Positions 16,466 to 25,085 of a stretch of 64,000 bases of DNA are shown here, piece by piece. The stretch spans positions 46,809 to 110,808 of the forward strand of contig CAYPKW010000002.1 of NCBI GenBank assembly GCA_964411425.1. Reading direction: 5' to 3'. A program made the translations under genes and the position numbers. The first letter of the stretch is position 1. Each line of letters opens with the position of its first letter. Under the pieces are notes generated by a model, which saw nothing but the letters and a program-made list of their open reading frames with translations, was not told the DNA's origin and made no database searches. Origin of the DNA: CAYPKW01 sp964411425. GTDB lineage: Bacteria > Pseudomonadota > Alphaproteobacteria > Dongiales > Dongiaceae.

Positions 16466-17443
16466 CTACCCTTGCGTGAGCTGCACGCCCTTGACCGCGC
16501 CGTCCTCGAGGGTCACCAGCACGCCTTGCAGCAGGCCCTCCGGATAGACGCTGCCCGGGTTGACGCACACCGTCCGCCCGATGCGAATGTTGCCCCGCCC
16601 CTCGTGGATATGCCCATGCAATCCCAGCATCGGCTGGTGCTTCTCGATGGCGGCGTACAGCGTGGTGCTGCCGGCGTGCATCTGCACCGGGTTGCCCATC
16701 TCGAACACCACCTGCAGATTCTGGTCGAGCTTCGGGCACTGGTCGAGCACCGTGCCGTGCGGCGGCACGTGGACGTTGAAGATGCAGCGGCTCATGTCCT
16801 TGACCTGCGGCAGCAGCTTGGCGAAACGCTCCTCGTACTGCGGCTCGGTGTATTCGCGCTCGGTGTTCCACGGCGTCAGCGTCGAGCCGCCGCAGTGCAG
16901 CACTTCATAACCGCGCAGCTCCGTCACCTCCATCTCGTAGAACCGCACGTGCGGCGACAGGCGCAGCACGTCGTCGATTTCGAGGAAGTCGTCGTTGCCG
17001 GGCGCGGTAATGAACGGCACGTCCTTGCCGTGCAGCCTCTGGCCCGCGTACTCGCACCACTCCTTCACCCGATCCAGCACCAGCTTCTTGAACAACTCAT
17101 GGCGCATGTGCTCGTCCTCGCGCAGCCGGCGGTATTCTCCCTCCGACATGACGGCAGGATAAAAGCCCATGTTGGTCGTGCGGTTCATGTATTCGTCGAC
17201 CTCCGCCTGGCTGCCGAGCTCGGTGGTGGCGCCGGCGGAGAACGCCAGGTAGCCGCCGTCGGGCTGTTCGGCGATCGGCATCACCGCCTTGCCGGTCATG
17301 TCGCCGCCCATGACCAGAACATTGGCGCCGTAGAACTGCGCGGCAGAGATGAACTTCTTGAAGCACACGGTGGAGCCGTGCAGGTCGGAGGCAAAGAAGA
17401 TCACTAGCCTCTCGCCGCCGCCCGATTTCTTTTTCCAGAACAT
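16466..17443 (-). CDS. Calcineurin-like metallophosphoesterase
   Basis: A 325-residue enzyme with the complete metallophosphoesterase motif set: SDLHGS (D20, H22), GGDMTGK (D48), PGNDD, an HVPPHG segment and GHIHEGRG near the C-terminus. The ATG at 17443 begins MFWKKK, which matches the family better than longer frames that would run into the glnT end. The protein is cytosolic with no signal peptide. Context between a glnT gene and an NTase suggests nucleotide or phosphoester cleavage tied to their pathway; the substrate is unknown. Confidence 0.85.
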   Translation of the reverse strand: MFWKKKSGGGERLVIFFASDLHGSTVCFKKFISAAQFYGANVLVMGGDMTGKAVMPIAEQPDGGYLAFSAGATTELGSQAEVDEYMNRTTNMGFYPAVMSEGEYRRLREDEHMRHELFKKLVLDRVKEWCEYAGQRLHGKDVPFITAPGNDDFLEIDDVLRLSPHVRFYEMEVTELRGYEVLHCGGSTLTPWNTEREYTEPQYEERFAKLLPQVKDMSRCIFNVHVPPHGTVLDQCPKLDQNLQVVFEMGNPVQMHAGSTTLYAAIEKHQPMLGLHGHIHEGRGNIRIGRTVCVNPGSVYPEGLLQGVLVTLEDGAVKGVQLTQG

Positions 17444-17529
17444 CGGCTTAGGTCCTTGCTTCGTCCGGCGGCCGGCATCATCCGCGCCATAGCCGGGCAA
17501 ATCCTCGCCCATCCGACGGGCTGGCGCAA

Positions 17530-18927
17530 TCAGAACTGCTTCAGGTAGCGCGCCTTCTCCCAATCGGTCACGTGATTGCAGAAGCTCTGCCACTCGTCCT
17601 TCTTGTAGTCGAGCCAGGCGCGCCGCATGGCCGGGCCGAACACGCGCTCGGCCAAGGGATCGGCCGCGAAGGCCTCGATCGCCTCGCCCAGGCTGCGCGG
17701 CAGGTAGCCCACGCCGAGCTTTTTCAGCTCCTCATCGGTCTTGATATACATGTTGTCCGTGTGCGGCTCGCCGGGGTCGAGCTCCTGCTCGATGCCTTCG
17801 AGGCCCGCCGCCAGCACCATGGCGGCGCCGAGGTAGGGATTGCAGGCGCTGTCGGTGGCGCGCAATTCGATGCGTCCGCCCGCCAGCGGGATGCGCACCG
17901 TATTGGTTCGGTTGTTGTCGCCGTAACACACGAACACCGGCGCCCAGGTGAAGCCCGACTGGCTGCCCTTCAGGATCAGCCGCTTGTAGCTGTTCACGGT
18001 CGGCGCCACCACGGCGCAGATCGCGCCCAGGTGGCGCAGCACGCCGGCGATGAACTGGTAGCCGAGCCTGGACAGCTTGCAGCCGCGCGGGTCCTTGGCG
18101 TCGAAAAACAGGTTCCGCCCCGTCTTGCCGTCCGCGATCGAGATATTGAAGTGCGAGCCGCTGCCGGCGCGGTCGGCGAACGGCTTCGGCATGAAGCTGG
18201 CGAAGTAGCCGTGCTGGCGCGCGATCTCATGCGCCATCATGCGGAAGAACACGTAGCGGTCCGCCATGGTCTGCATGTCGAAATAGTTGAAATCGACCTC
18301 GAACTGGCCGATGCCGTCCTCGTGGTCGAGCGAATACACGTCCCAGCCGAGGCCGTTCATGGCGTCGACCAGCTCGTGCATCCAGTGCAGGTTGTCGAGC
18401 AGGCGGGCGGAATCGTACGCCGGCTTGTCCAGGTGCCCACGGCTCGACACCGGCGCGTAGCCGCCGTCCTCGGTGTCCTTCAGCACGAAGAACTCCGCCT
18501 CCATGCCCATCTGCGGCACCAAGCCCAGCTTGGCGGCGCGCTCCATCTGGCGCCCGAGGGTCGTGCGCGAGCAGGCCGCAAACGGCTTGCCGCGGGTCCA
18601 CAGGTTGCTGGCGAACCACGCCACGTCGCGCCGCCACGGCAGCACGATGCAGGATGCCGGATCGGGGTGGGCGGAAACTTCCTCCTCGCTCACCTCCTGC
18701 GGCACTCCTTCGAGCGCCGCCCCCGTGAACAACTCGGAGCCGCCGAGCATCTGGCGCAGGTGCGTGATCGGCACCATCTTGGCCTTGGGGATGCCGTGCA
18801 GGTCGACATAGCCCGCCAGCATGTACTTGACGCCCTGCTTCTCGAGGTCACGGCCGAGCGCCTCGGTCTTGCTCGATCCGGCGCCGGCCGCCACGGCCCG
18901 CTCGGCGCCCGCTTCGTGGGCTGTCAT
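17530..18927 (-). CDS. glnT: Type III glutamine synthetase-like ligase (GlnT family)
   Basis: The 465-residue protein is a glutamine-synthetase fold ligase. Metal and nucleotide motifs are visible: MGMEAEFFVL, HEDGIGQFEVDF, GSGSHFNIS, VNSYKRL, RTNTVRIP and RIELRATDSACNPYL. The length and these motifs match the GlnT (type III glutamate-ammonia ligase) group rather than housekeeping GlnA; GlnT-like enzymes may use amines other than ammonia (gamma-glutamyl amide formation). It has no adenylylation-site loop typical of GlnA that I can identify. It heads a leftward set with a phosphoesterase, an NTase, a permease and a hydrolase, and a candidate TetR operator lies 65 bases upstream. Confidence 0.85.
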   Translation of the reverse strand: MTAHEAGAERAVAAGAGSSKTEALGRDLEKQGVKYMLAGYVDLHGIPKAKMVPITHLRQMLGGSELFTGAALEGVPQEVSEEEVSAHPDPASCIVLPWRRDVAWFASNLWTRGKPFAACSRTTLGRQMERAAKLGLVPQMGMEAEFFVLKDTEDGGYAPVSSRGHLDKPAYDSARLLDNLHWMHELVDAMNGLGWDVYSLDHEDGIGQFEVDFNYFDMQTMADRYVFFRMMAHEIARQHGYFASFMPKPFADRAGSGSHFNISIADGKTGRNLFFDAKDPRGCKLSRLGYQFIAGVLRHLGAICAVVAPTVNSYKRLILKGSQSGFTWAPVFVCYGDNNRTNTVRIPLAGGRIELRATDSACNPYLGAAMVLAAGLEGIEQELDPGEPHTDNMYIKTDEELKKLGVGYLPRSLGEAIEAFAADPLAERVFGPAMRRAWLDYKKDEWQSFCNHVTDWEKARYLKQF

Positions 18928-18991
18928 GATGCTCCTGCCATGCTCGGCGTCGAATCGAATTCCCGTTGGCAGCGATCATGGCAGATGCTAA

Positions 18992-19009
18992 CTAATCGGT
19001 CAATTAGTG
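18992..19009. promoter_or_regulatory. Candidate TetR-type operator between glnT and the DUF1116 gene
   Basis: ACTAAT (18992-18997), six bases, ATTAGT (19004-19009) form a perfect inverted repeat in the 125-bp divergent space. The AT-rich half-sites stand out from the GC-rich surroundings and resemble TetR-family operators. The TetR gene at 20269-20877 is the obvious candidate regulator. Binding is inference. Confidence 0.55.
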
Positions 19010-19052
19010 GCGCGACCGCGGCGACGGCAGCGGGACTGGAAGCTCAACGCCA

Positions 19053-20363
19053 ATGAAGGCAAGCGGCGCTCGACTCGAAGGATCGCGGCGCCGGGACGCC
19101 AACGCCGAGGCGTTCCGGCGCCTGTGCGCGTCCGAGCCCGTCCTCTTCGACATCCTGCCCGCCATCGAGGCGCTGCCCGGCATGACGCCTCGGACCATCC
19201 TCACCTCCGGGCCGCCCCTGCCCTGGCCGGCATACAGCGGCGGCCAACGCCAGGCCATCATCGGCGGCGCCCTCTACGAGGGATTGGCGGGCGACGCCGA
19301 CGGCGCCGCCCGAAGCCTGGCGGCCGGCGAGATCAAGGTGGCGGGCTGCCACGCGCATGCTTGCGTCGGATCGCTCGCCGGCATCTATACGGCCTCGATG
19401 CCGGTGTTCGCGGTCCGCAACGCCGCATTCGGCAACATCGGCTACTGCAACTTCTACGAGGGCACCAACCCGCGCCGCCTCAACTACGGCGTCTACGACG
19501 AGGGCGTGCGCGACCGGCTGAATTACATCCGAGACGTGGTGGCGCCCGTGGTGCGCGACGCCGTACGGCTGTCGGGCGGCGTGCCGTTGAAGCCGATCAT
19601 GCGGCGCGCGCTGCACATGGGCGACGAGCTGCACAGCCGCAACACCGCGGCCTCGCTGCTGTTCACCCGCGAGCTCTTTCCGCACCTGCTGACGCTGGCC
19701 CAGACCTCGCGCGACGCCGTGGCTGAAGCTGTGCAGGCGCTTACCGAGGACCACTACTTCTTCCTGCGCCTGTCGATGGCGGCGGCCAAGGCGACCGCGG
19801 ACGCCGCCCACGGCATCGAGGCGTCGAGCGTGGTGACGGCGATGGCCTTCAATTGCCAGGGCTTCGCCATTCGCGTGAGCGGCCTGGGCGACCGCTGGTT
19901 CGAGGGACCGCATGCCACGGTCGCCGCCAAGCTGTTCGACGGCCACGGCGAGGACGAGATCGCCTGGATGGGCGGCGAGAGCATCATCGCCGAGACGATA
20001 GGTCTCGGCGGCTTCGCCCAGGCCGCCGCGTTCGCGCTGCAGACCTATCAAGGCGGCTCGCCCGAGGCCATGGTGGAGCGCAACCTGGCGCTCTACAAGA
20101 TCACGGTCGGCGAGCATACGGACTTTCATATCCCGTTCCTCGGCTACCGCGGTACGCCAACCGGCATCGACATCTTCAAGGTGGTCGAGACCGGCGTGGC
20201 GCCCGTCATGGACATTGGCATCGCCGGGCGCGACGGCGGCCAGATCGGCGCCGGAATTGTCAGCGCGCCTATGGTTTGCTTCGAGCGCGCGCTCGACGCC
20301 TACGAGGCCCGCTACGGCCGCTCCGCGGCCGGTGGCCGAGATGGTTCCAGAACATGCGCTTGA
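19053..20363 (+). CDS. DUF1116 (YlbE/AllG-like) protein
   Basis: A 436-residue DUF1116 protein with the conserved stretches AGCHAHACVGSLAG, NYGVYDEGV, RRALHMGDELHSRN, MAFNCQGFAIRVSG and GAGIVSAPMVCF. The E. coli relative YlbE is encoded with FdrA in allantoin degradation, where the set acts as an oxamate carbamoyltransferase. Here neither FdrA nor a carbamate kinase gene is adjacent, so the gene is either a stand-alone form or works with distant partners. It is divergent from glnT. The last 95 bases overlap the convergent TetR gene. Confidence 0.78.
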   Translation: MKASGARLEGSRRRDANAEAFRRLCASEPVLFDILPAIEALPGMTPRTILTSGPPLPWPAYSGGQRQAIIGGALYEGLAGDADGAARSLAAGEIKVAGCHAHACVGSLAGIYTASMPVFAVRNAAFGNIGYCNFYEGTNPRRLNYGVYDEGVRDRLNYIRDVVAPVVRDAVRLSGGVPLKPIMRRALHMGDELHSRNTAASLLFTRELFPHLLTLAQTSRDAVAEAVQALTEDHYFFLRLSMAAAKATADAAHGIEASSVVTAMAFNCQGFAIRVSGLGDRWFEGPHATVAAKLFDGHGEDEIAWMGGESIIAETIGLGGFAQAAAFALQTYQGGSPEAMVERNLALYKITVGEHTDFHIPFLGYRGTPTGIDIFKVVETGVAPVMDIGIAGRDGGQIGAGIVSAPMVCFERALDAYEARYGRSAAGGRDGSRTCA

Positions 20364-20877
20364 GGTCGGCCATGGCGCCGGCCAGATCGAAATCCCGGTG
20401 GATCATCGAGCGCACCATGACGCCGTCGAGATGGGTCGAGGCGAACTTCGCGGCCTGATCCGCGTCCACCGGCCGGAACCGTCCCTCGGCGATCCCCCGG
20501 CGCACGCCCCCGGAGATGATGGCGCACTCCTCGTCGTAGAAGCGCTTGATGACGCGGTCGACCACCGGTTTCTGCGCGCGCGAACTCGCGTAGTCGAGCA
20601 TGATCTTGACGAGCTGGCGAATCGGCTCCGAGAGCTGCAGATTGGTCTCGAACCAGTCATCGATCAGGTCTACCGGATCGCTGTGGCGCTCGCGCAGACG
20701 CCGGTAGTTGTCGAGTGCCTGCGCCACCGCGTACTCGACGGCGGCGCGAAACAGCGCCTCCTTGCTGTCGAAATAGTAATAGATGAGCGCCGTGTTGACG
20801 CCCGCCGCCTTGGCGATGTCCTTGATCGTGACCGCGGCGAAGTCGCTGCGCGCGAACAGCTTTAAGGCGATCGTCAT
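20269..20877 (-). CDS. TetR/AcrR family transcriptional regulator
   Basis: A 202-residue (or slightly longer) regulator with the TetR helix-turn-helix, TIKDIAKAAGVNTALIYYYFDSKEALF, and an all-helical ligand domain. The first ATG at 20877 cuts the usual first HTH helix short. Upstream in frame the sequence RAEAL completes it, and an ATT codon at 20910-20908 sits 8 bases after GAGGA (20923-20919). The true start may therefore be non-canonical. It is convergent with DUF1116 and overlaps it by 95 bases. Its target is probably the divergent glnT/DUF1116 region with the palindrome at 18992-19009. Confidence 0.88.
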   Translation of the reverse strand: MTIALKLFARSDFAAVTIKDIAKAAGVNTALIYYYFDSKEALFRAAVEYAVAQALDNYRRLRERHSDPVDLIDDWFETNLQLSEPIRQLVKIMLDYASSRAQKPVVDRVIKRFYDEECAIISGGVRRGIAEGRFRPVDADQAAKFASTHLDGVMVRSMIHRDFDLAGAMADLKRMFWNHLGHRPRSGRSGPRRRRARARSKP

Positions 20878-20939
20878 CAGCGCCTCGGCCCGCGCCGGCA
20901 GCGGCTTAATGGGGATGTTCCTCGTCTGAAGGCGGTCCG

Positions 20940-21362
20940 TCAGCCGACGATCTCCAGGCCGCCGAAGAAGAATGCGATCTCGACGCCGGCCGTGGCCGGC
21001 GAATCGGAGCCGTGCACCGAATTGGCCTCGATCGATTGGGCAAAGTCCTTGCGGATGGTGCCGGCATCGGCCTTGGCCGGATCGGTCGCCCCCATGACGG
21101 CGCGGTTGCGGGCGACGGCGTCCTCGCCCTCCAGCACCTGAACCACAACCGGAGCGCTGCACATGAACCTGCACAGGCGGTCGTAGAACGGCCTGCCGGC
21201 ATGCACCTCGTAGAACTTCTCGGCCTGGGCGCGGGTCATCCGAATGCGCCTCTGCGCCACGATGCGCAGGCCCGCCGCCTCGAGGCGCGCGTTGATGCTG
21301 CCGGTGAGATTGCGCCCCGTGGCGTCCGGCTTGATGATCGACAAGGTGCGCTCGATGGCCAT
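20940..21362 (-). CDS. ndk: Nucleoside diphosphate kinase
   Basis: A 140-residue enzyme of standard length. It has the N-terminal [11 protein letters not shown] strand and the active-site segment ANSVHGSDS with the phospho-acceptor H117, plus [10 protein letters not shown]. It transfers phosphate from NTPs to NDPs to balance nucleotide pools. The ATG at 21362 is placed 7 bases after AGAGG; an ATG six bases earlier is less well spaced. The TetR gene follows after 62 bases on the same strand. Confidence 0.97.
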   Translation of the reverse strand: MAIERTLSIIKPDATGRNLTGSINARLEAAGLRIVAQRRIRMTRAQAEKFYEVHAGRPFYDRLCRFMCSAPVVVQVLEGEDAVARNRAVMGATDPAKADAGTIRKDFAQSIEANSVHGSDSPATAGVEIAFFFGGLEIVG

Positions 21363-21467
21363 CGGCATGCCTCTTTGCCAGTCCTCGGGTCGGCGGCCTT
21401 ATAGCCGGCCTGTCCCGGGGGTCAAGGCATTTGCCGGGCCGCGCGCGCATGCTATGAGGCGCCCGCC

Positions 21468-23342
21468 ATGCTGCACATCCGGGACCTCACCTATCGCATC
21501 GCCGGCCGCCCCCTGTTCGAGGGCGCCTCGCTGACGCTGCCCGGCGGCCATCACGCCGGCTTGGTCGGGCGCAACGGCACCGGCAAGACGACGCTGCTGA
21601 GGCTGATCGCCGGCGAGCTCCATGCCGACGGCGGCAGCATCGGGCTGCCCAACCATTGCCGCATCGGAATGGTGGCGCAAGAGGCGCCGGACGGGCCGCG
21701 GAGCCTGCTCGACGCCGTGCTCGCCGCCGATGCCGAGCGCAGCCGCCTGCTGGCGGAAGCCGCCAGCGCCAAGGACCATCACCGCATCGCCGAGATGCAC
21801 GACCGCCTTACCGACATCGGCGCGCACAGTGCGCCGGCGCGCGCCGCCAGCATCCTCGCCGGCCTCGGCTTCGACGCCGAGGCCCAAGCGCGGCCGTGCG
21901 GCGACCTCTCCGGCGGCTGGCGCATGCGCGTGGCGCTGGCGGCCGTGCTGTTCGCCGAGCCGGACCTGCTGCTGCTGGACGAGCCCACCAACCACCTCGA
22001 CTTGGAAGCGACCCTGTGGCTCGAGAGCTACCTGAAGAGCTACCCGCACACGCTGCTTCTGGTGAGCCACGACCGCGACCTGCTGAACCGGGCGGTCGAC
22101 AAGATCGTGCACCTGGAGGGCGGCCGGCTTGCTGTCTACAGCGGGGGGTACGATCGCTTCGAGCGCACCCGCAACGAGCGGCTGGCGCACCAGACGGCGC
22201 GCGCGTCTAGGCAGCTCGCTCAGCGCCGCCACATGCAGACCTTCATCGACCGCTTCCGCTACAAGGCCAGCAAGGCGCGCCAGGCGCAGTCGCGCCTCAA
22301 GGCGCTGGTGCGCATGGAGCCGATCGCCTCGGTGAGCGAGGCGCGGACGGCGACCTTCGGTTTCCCGACGCCCGAGCCGTTGGCCTCGCCGATCCTGGCG
22401 CTCGACGACGCGGCGGTCGGCTACCAGCCGGGCCGGGCGGTGCTGAGCCGGCTCACCTTGCGCCTCGACAGCGACGACCGCATCGCCCTCATCGGCGCCA
22501 ACGGCAACGGCAAATCGACCCTGGTCAAGCTGCTGTCCGGGCGGCTTGCGGCGCAGTCGGGGGAGGTGCGCAAGTCGCCGAAGCTCCGGGTCGGCTACTT
22601 CGCCCAGCACCAGGCCGACGAGCTCGACCTCGACGCCACGCCCCTGCAGCTCATGGAACGCCTCGACCCCAGGGCCGCCGAGCAGATGCGGCGCGGCCAT
22701 CTCGGGCGCTTCGGCTTCGGTGCGAACCTGGCGGCGACCGCCGTGCGCGCGTTATCGGGTGGCGAGAAGGCGCGTTTGCTGCTGGCGCTGATGAGCCGCG
22801 CGGCCCCGCACGTGCTGATGCTGGACGAGCCCAGCAACCACCTCGACGTTGATGCGCGCCAGGCGCTGGTGCAGGCCGTCAACAGCTTCGAGGGCGCGGT
22901 CGTGCTGATCACCCACGATGCGCATCTGATCGAGCTCACCGCCGACCGATTGTGGCTGGTGGCCAACGGCGGAGCCAGCACGTTCGAAGGCGATCTCGAC
23001 GACTACCGCCGCTTGCTGCGGGACGAACAGCGCGAGCGCAAAGCCGGCAACGGCCGGCCGTCGACGCCGAGCCGCAAGCAGGAGCGCCGCCAGGCCGCTG
23101 ATGCGCGCGCCGCGGTCGCCCACCTGAAGCGGGCCGCCATCGACGCCGAGAAACGGCTGCTGCGGTTGCAGGCGCGCCGGGCGGCGCTCGAGCAGCGCCT
23201 GGCCGACCCCGCCGTCTACCGGGGGCCGACACGCGAACTCCTCGAGCTGCAGGTCGAGCTGAGTCAGCTCAAGAAGGACAACGCCGCGGCCGAGGAGGCT
23301 TGGCTGCAAGCGCAGCAGGTGCTGGAGACGGGGGATGCGTGA
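21468..23342 (+). CDS. ABC-F family ATPase (YheS/Uup-like)
   Basis: A 624-residue soluble protein with two ABC domains. Walker A motifs are GRNGTGKTT (about 35-43) and GANGNGKST (about 344-352); each has a signature (LSGGWRMR, LSGGEKAR) and Walker B (LLLLDEPTNHLD, VLMLDEPSNHLD). A linker of about 75 residues joins them, and a charged coiled coil forms the C-terminal 90 residues. There are no membrane segments. ABC-F proteins act on ribosomes (translation factors or antibiotic protection); the C-terminal coiled coil and length favour the YheS/Uup side. It is transcribed away from ndk. Confidence 0.93.
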   Translation: MLHIRDLTYRIAGRPLFEGASLTLPGGHHAGLVGRNGTGKTTLLRLIAGELHADGGSIGLPNHCRIGMVAQEAPDGPRSLLDAVLAADAERSRLLAEAASAKDHHRIAEMHDRLTDIGAHSAPARAASILAGLGFDAEAQARPCGDLSGGWRMRVALAAVLFAEPDLLLLDEPTNHLDLEATLWLESYLKSYPHTLLLVSHDRDLLNRAVDKIVHLEGGRLAVYSGGYDRFERTRNERLAHQTARASRQLAQRRHMQTFIDRFRYKASKARQAQSRLKALVRMEPIASVSEARTATFGFPTPEPLASPILALDDAAVGYQPGRAVLSRLTLRLDSDDRIALIGANGNGKSTLVKLLSGRLAAQSGEVRKSPKLRVGYFAQHQADELDLDATPLQLMERLDPRAAEQMRRGHLGRFGFGANLAATAVRALSGGEKARLLLALMSRAAPHVLMLDEPSNHLDVDARQALVQAVNSFEGAVVLITHDAHLIELTADRLWLVANGGASTFEGDLDDYRRLLRDEQRERKAGNGRPSTPSRKQERRQAADARAAVAHLKRAAIDAEKRLLRLQARRAALEQRLADPAVYRGPTRELLELQVELSQLKKDNAAAEEAWLQAQQVLETGDA

Positions 23343-23387
23343 GGGCGACCCTCCGCCACCGGCTCGCGGCGCGGTCGAAGCGGCTGC

Positions 23388-23711
23388 CTAATTGGTGACC
23401 CGGCCGCGCGGCACGTAGCGGCCGGCCTCGATGTGCGAGAACATCTGGCCGATGGCGGGATGCGATACCGGCTTGCCGCTGTCGTCGAGCAGCAGGTTTT
23501 GCTCGGATACATACGCGATGTAGGTCGTCTCGGCGTTTTCGGCCAGCAGGTGGTAGAACGGCTGGTCCTTGTGCGGCCGCATCGCCTCGGGGATCGACAG
23601 CCACCACTCCTCGGTGTTGGCGAACACCGGGTCCACGTCGAAGATCACGCCGCGGAACGAGAACCGGCGGTGACGCACGATCTGGCCGAGGTGAAACTTA
23701 GCGTGGCGCAT
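23388..23711 (-). CDS. hspQ: Heat-shock protein HspQ (YccV-like)
   Basis: A 107-residue protein with the YccV/HspQ core: KFHLGQIVRHRRFSFRGVIFDVDP, then YHLLAENAETTYIAYVSEQNLL and HPAIGQMF. HspQ was described as a hemimethylated-DNA-binding protein and as a specificity factor for Lon protease. The ATG at 23711 matches the family start. It is convergent with the ABC-F gene (45-base gap) and divergent from the glutathione peroxidase gene. Confidence 0.93.
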   Translation of the reverse strand: MRHAKFHLGQIVRHRRFSFRGVIFDVDPVFANTEEWWLSIPEAMRPHKDQPFYHLLAENAETTYIAYVSEQNLLLDDSGKPVSHPAIGQMFSHIEAGRYVPRGRVTN

Positions 23712-23849
23712 GAGCCATGTCCTTCGGCGCCGGCTCGCCGCCGGCCACATGGTATTGTAGCACGGGCCGGCGGCCGGTCGATCCCGTCTCCCCTTCGCGC
23801 CGGCCCCCGCCATGGGTAGACTGCCGGGCGTATCCGACGAACGGGCCCC

Positions 23850-24326
23850 ATGTCGGCGCACGACTTCTCCTTCACCTCGATCGACGGCGAGCCGCTGCCG
23901 CTTCAGCGCTTCAAGGGGCGCCTGCTGCTGGTCGTCAACACCGCTTCCGAATGCGGCTTCACGTCGCAATACGCCGCGCTCGAGAGCCTGTGGCGGCAGT
24001 ACCGCGCGCGCGGTCTTGCGGTGCTGGGCGTGCCCTCGAACGATTTCGGCGACCAGGAGCCGGGCGACGAAGCCGCGATCAAAAGGTTCTGCGCGACGTA
24101 CTACGCCATCGACTTCCCGCTGACCGATAAGCAGCGGGTGATCGGGGCGGACGCCCATCCGTTCTTTCGCTGGCTGGTCGATGAGCTCGGCGAAGCGGCG
24201 GCGCCGAAATGGAACTTCCACAAGTACCTGGTGGGGCCGGACGGCGAACTCGCCGGGTTGTGGCCGTCCAAGGTGGCGCCGCTCGATCGGCAGATCGTCG
24301 ACGCCATCGAGGCGATGCTGCCTTGA
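23850..24326 (+). CDS. Glutathione peroxidase family protein (Cys type)
   Basis: A 158-residue thioredoxin-fold peroxidase. The catalytic tetrad is present: C35 in NTASECGFTSQY, Q69 in NDFGDQEPG, and W121-N122 in KWNFHKY. Selenocysteine is not used. No signal peptide is seen, so it acts in the cytosol on hydroperoxides, with thioredoxin or glutathione as donor. It overlaps the following flavin reductase start by four bases, which hints at a shared redox role. Confidence 0.93.
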   Translation: MSAHDFSFTSIDGEPLPLQRFKGRLLLVVNTASECGFTSQYAALESLWRQYRARGLAVLGVPSNDFGDQEPGDEAAIKRFCATYYAIDFPLTDKQRVIGADAHPFFRWLVDELGEAAAPKWNFHKYLVGPDGELAGLWPSKVAPLDRQIVDAIEAMLP

Positions 24327-25069
24327 CGCCGCCGGTGCGCGTTTACTGCCGGGTCGTCGAGATCGCGGAGGCGACGCACGATATCCGCATCGTTCGATTG
24401 GCGCCCGAGGGCGGCGAGCGGTTCCTGTTCCTTGCCGGCCAGTATGCGAGCGTCAGCTTCGCCGACCTGCCGGCGCGCGACTACTCCATGGCCAATCGCC
24501 CCGACGAGGCCATGCTTGAATTCCACATCCGCCGGGTGCGCGAGGACGGCGCCAGCGGGTTCGCCACGCGCGGCCTCAAGCCCGGCGATCGAGTGACGAT
24601 CGAGGGACCCTTCGGCAACGCTTGGCTGCGCCAGGACGCCGGCCCGATCCTCGCCGTGGCCGGCGGCTCGGGCCTGGCGCCGTTGAAGTCGATCGTGGAA
24701 ACCGCACTCCATCTCGGCATGCGCCAGGACATCCGCCTCTACCTCGCGGCGCGGGACGAGCGGGACATCTACTTGGAGGACCATTTCGCCCGCTTGGTGC
24801 GCCGGCACCCCAATCTCCGCTTCGTGCCGGTGCTCCAGCACCCGGCGGCGGGCCGGCGCAGCGGCACGCCGGCCGAGGCGGTGGCCGAGGACATCCCCAA
24901 TCTCCACGGTTTCCAGGCCTATCTGGCCGGACCGCCGCCGCTGGTCGAGGCCATGGCGCGCTCGCTCGGCGAGCGCGGCCTCAGGGACGCCGACATCCAC
25001 GCCGACCCGTTCTACACCGTGGCGGAAAAGGCCGCGGCGCGCGCCGCCGGCCGGACGCTGCTCGGCTGA
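24323..25069 (+). CDS. FAD/NAD(P)H-dependent reductase (ferredoxin-NADP reductase fold)
   Basis: A 248-residue two-domain flavoprotein. The FAD domain has RDYSMANRP, a variant of the RxYS motif, and the NAD(P)H domain begins with AVAGGSGLAPLKSI; AGPPPLVEAM is the usual late motif. There is no attached 2Fe-2S domain, so it resembles Fre-like flavin reductases or the reductase part of oxygenase systems. The TTG at 24323 overlaps the peroxidase stop (TTGA); a GTG at 24335 is the alternative. No ferredoxin gene is adjacent. Confidence 0.82.
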   Translation: MTPPVRVYCRVVEIAEATHDIRIVRLAPEGGERFLFLAGQYASVSFADLPARDYSMANRPDEAMLEFHIRRVREDGASGFATRGLKPGDRVTIEGPFGNAWLRQDAGPILAVAGGSGLAPLKSIVETALHLGMRQDIRLYLAARDERDIYLEDHFARLVRRHPNLRFVPVLQHPAAGRRSGTPAEAVAEDIPNLHGFQAYLAGPPPLVEAMARSLGERGLRDADIHADPFYTVAEKAAARAAGRTLLG

Positions 25070-25085
25070 CGGCGCCAGCCGAGGT

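Noticed and set aside
17572..19056. 494-codon frame opposite glnT
   Set aside because: Antisense shadow of a clear glutamine-synthetase gene; composition dominated by Arg, Ala, His and Leu.
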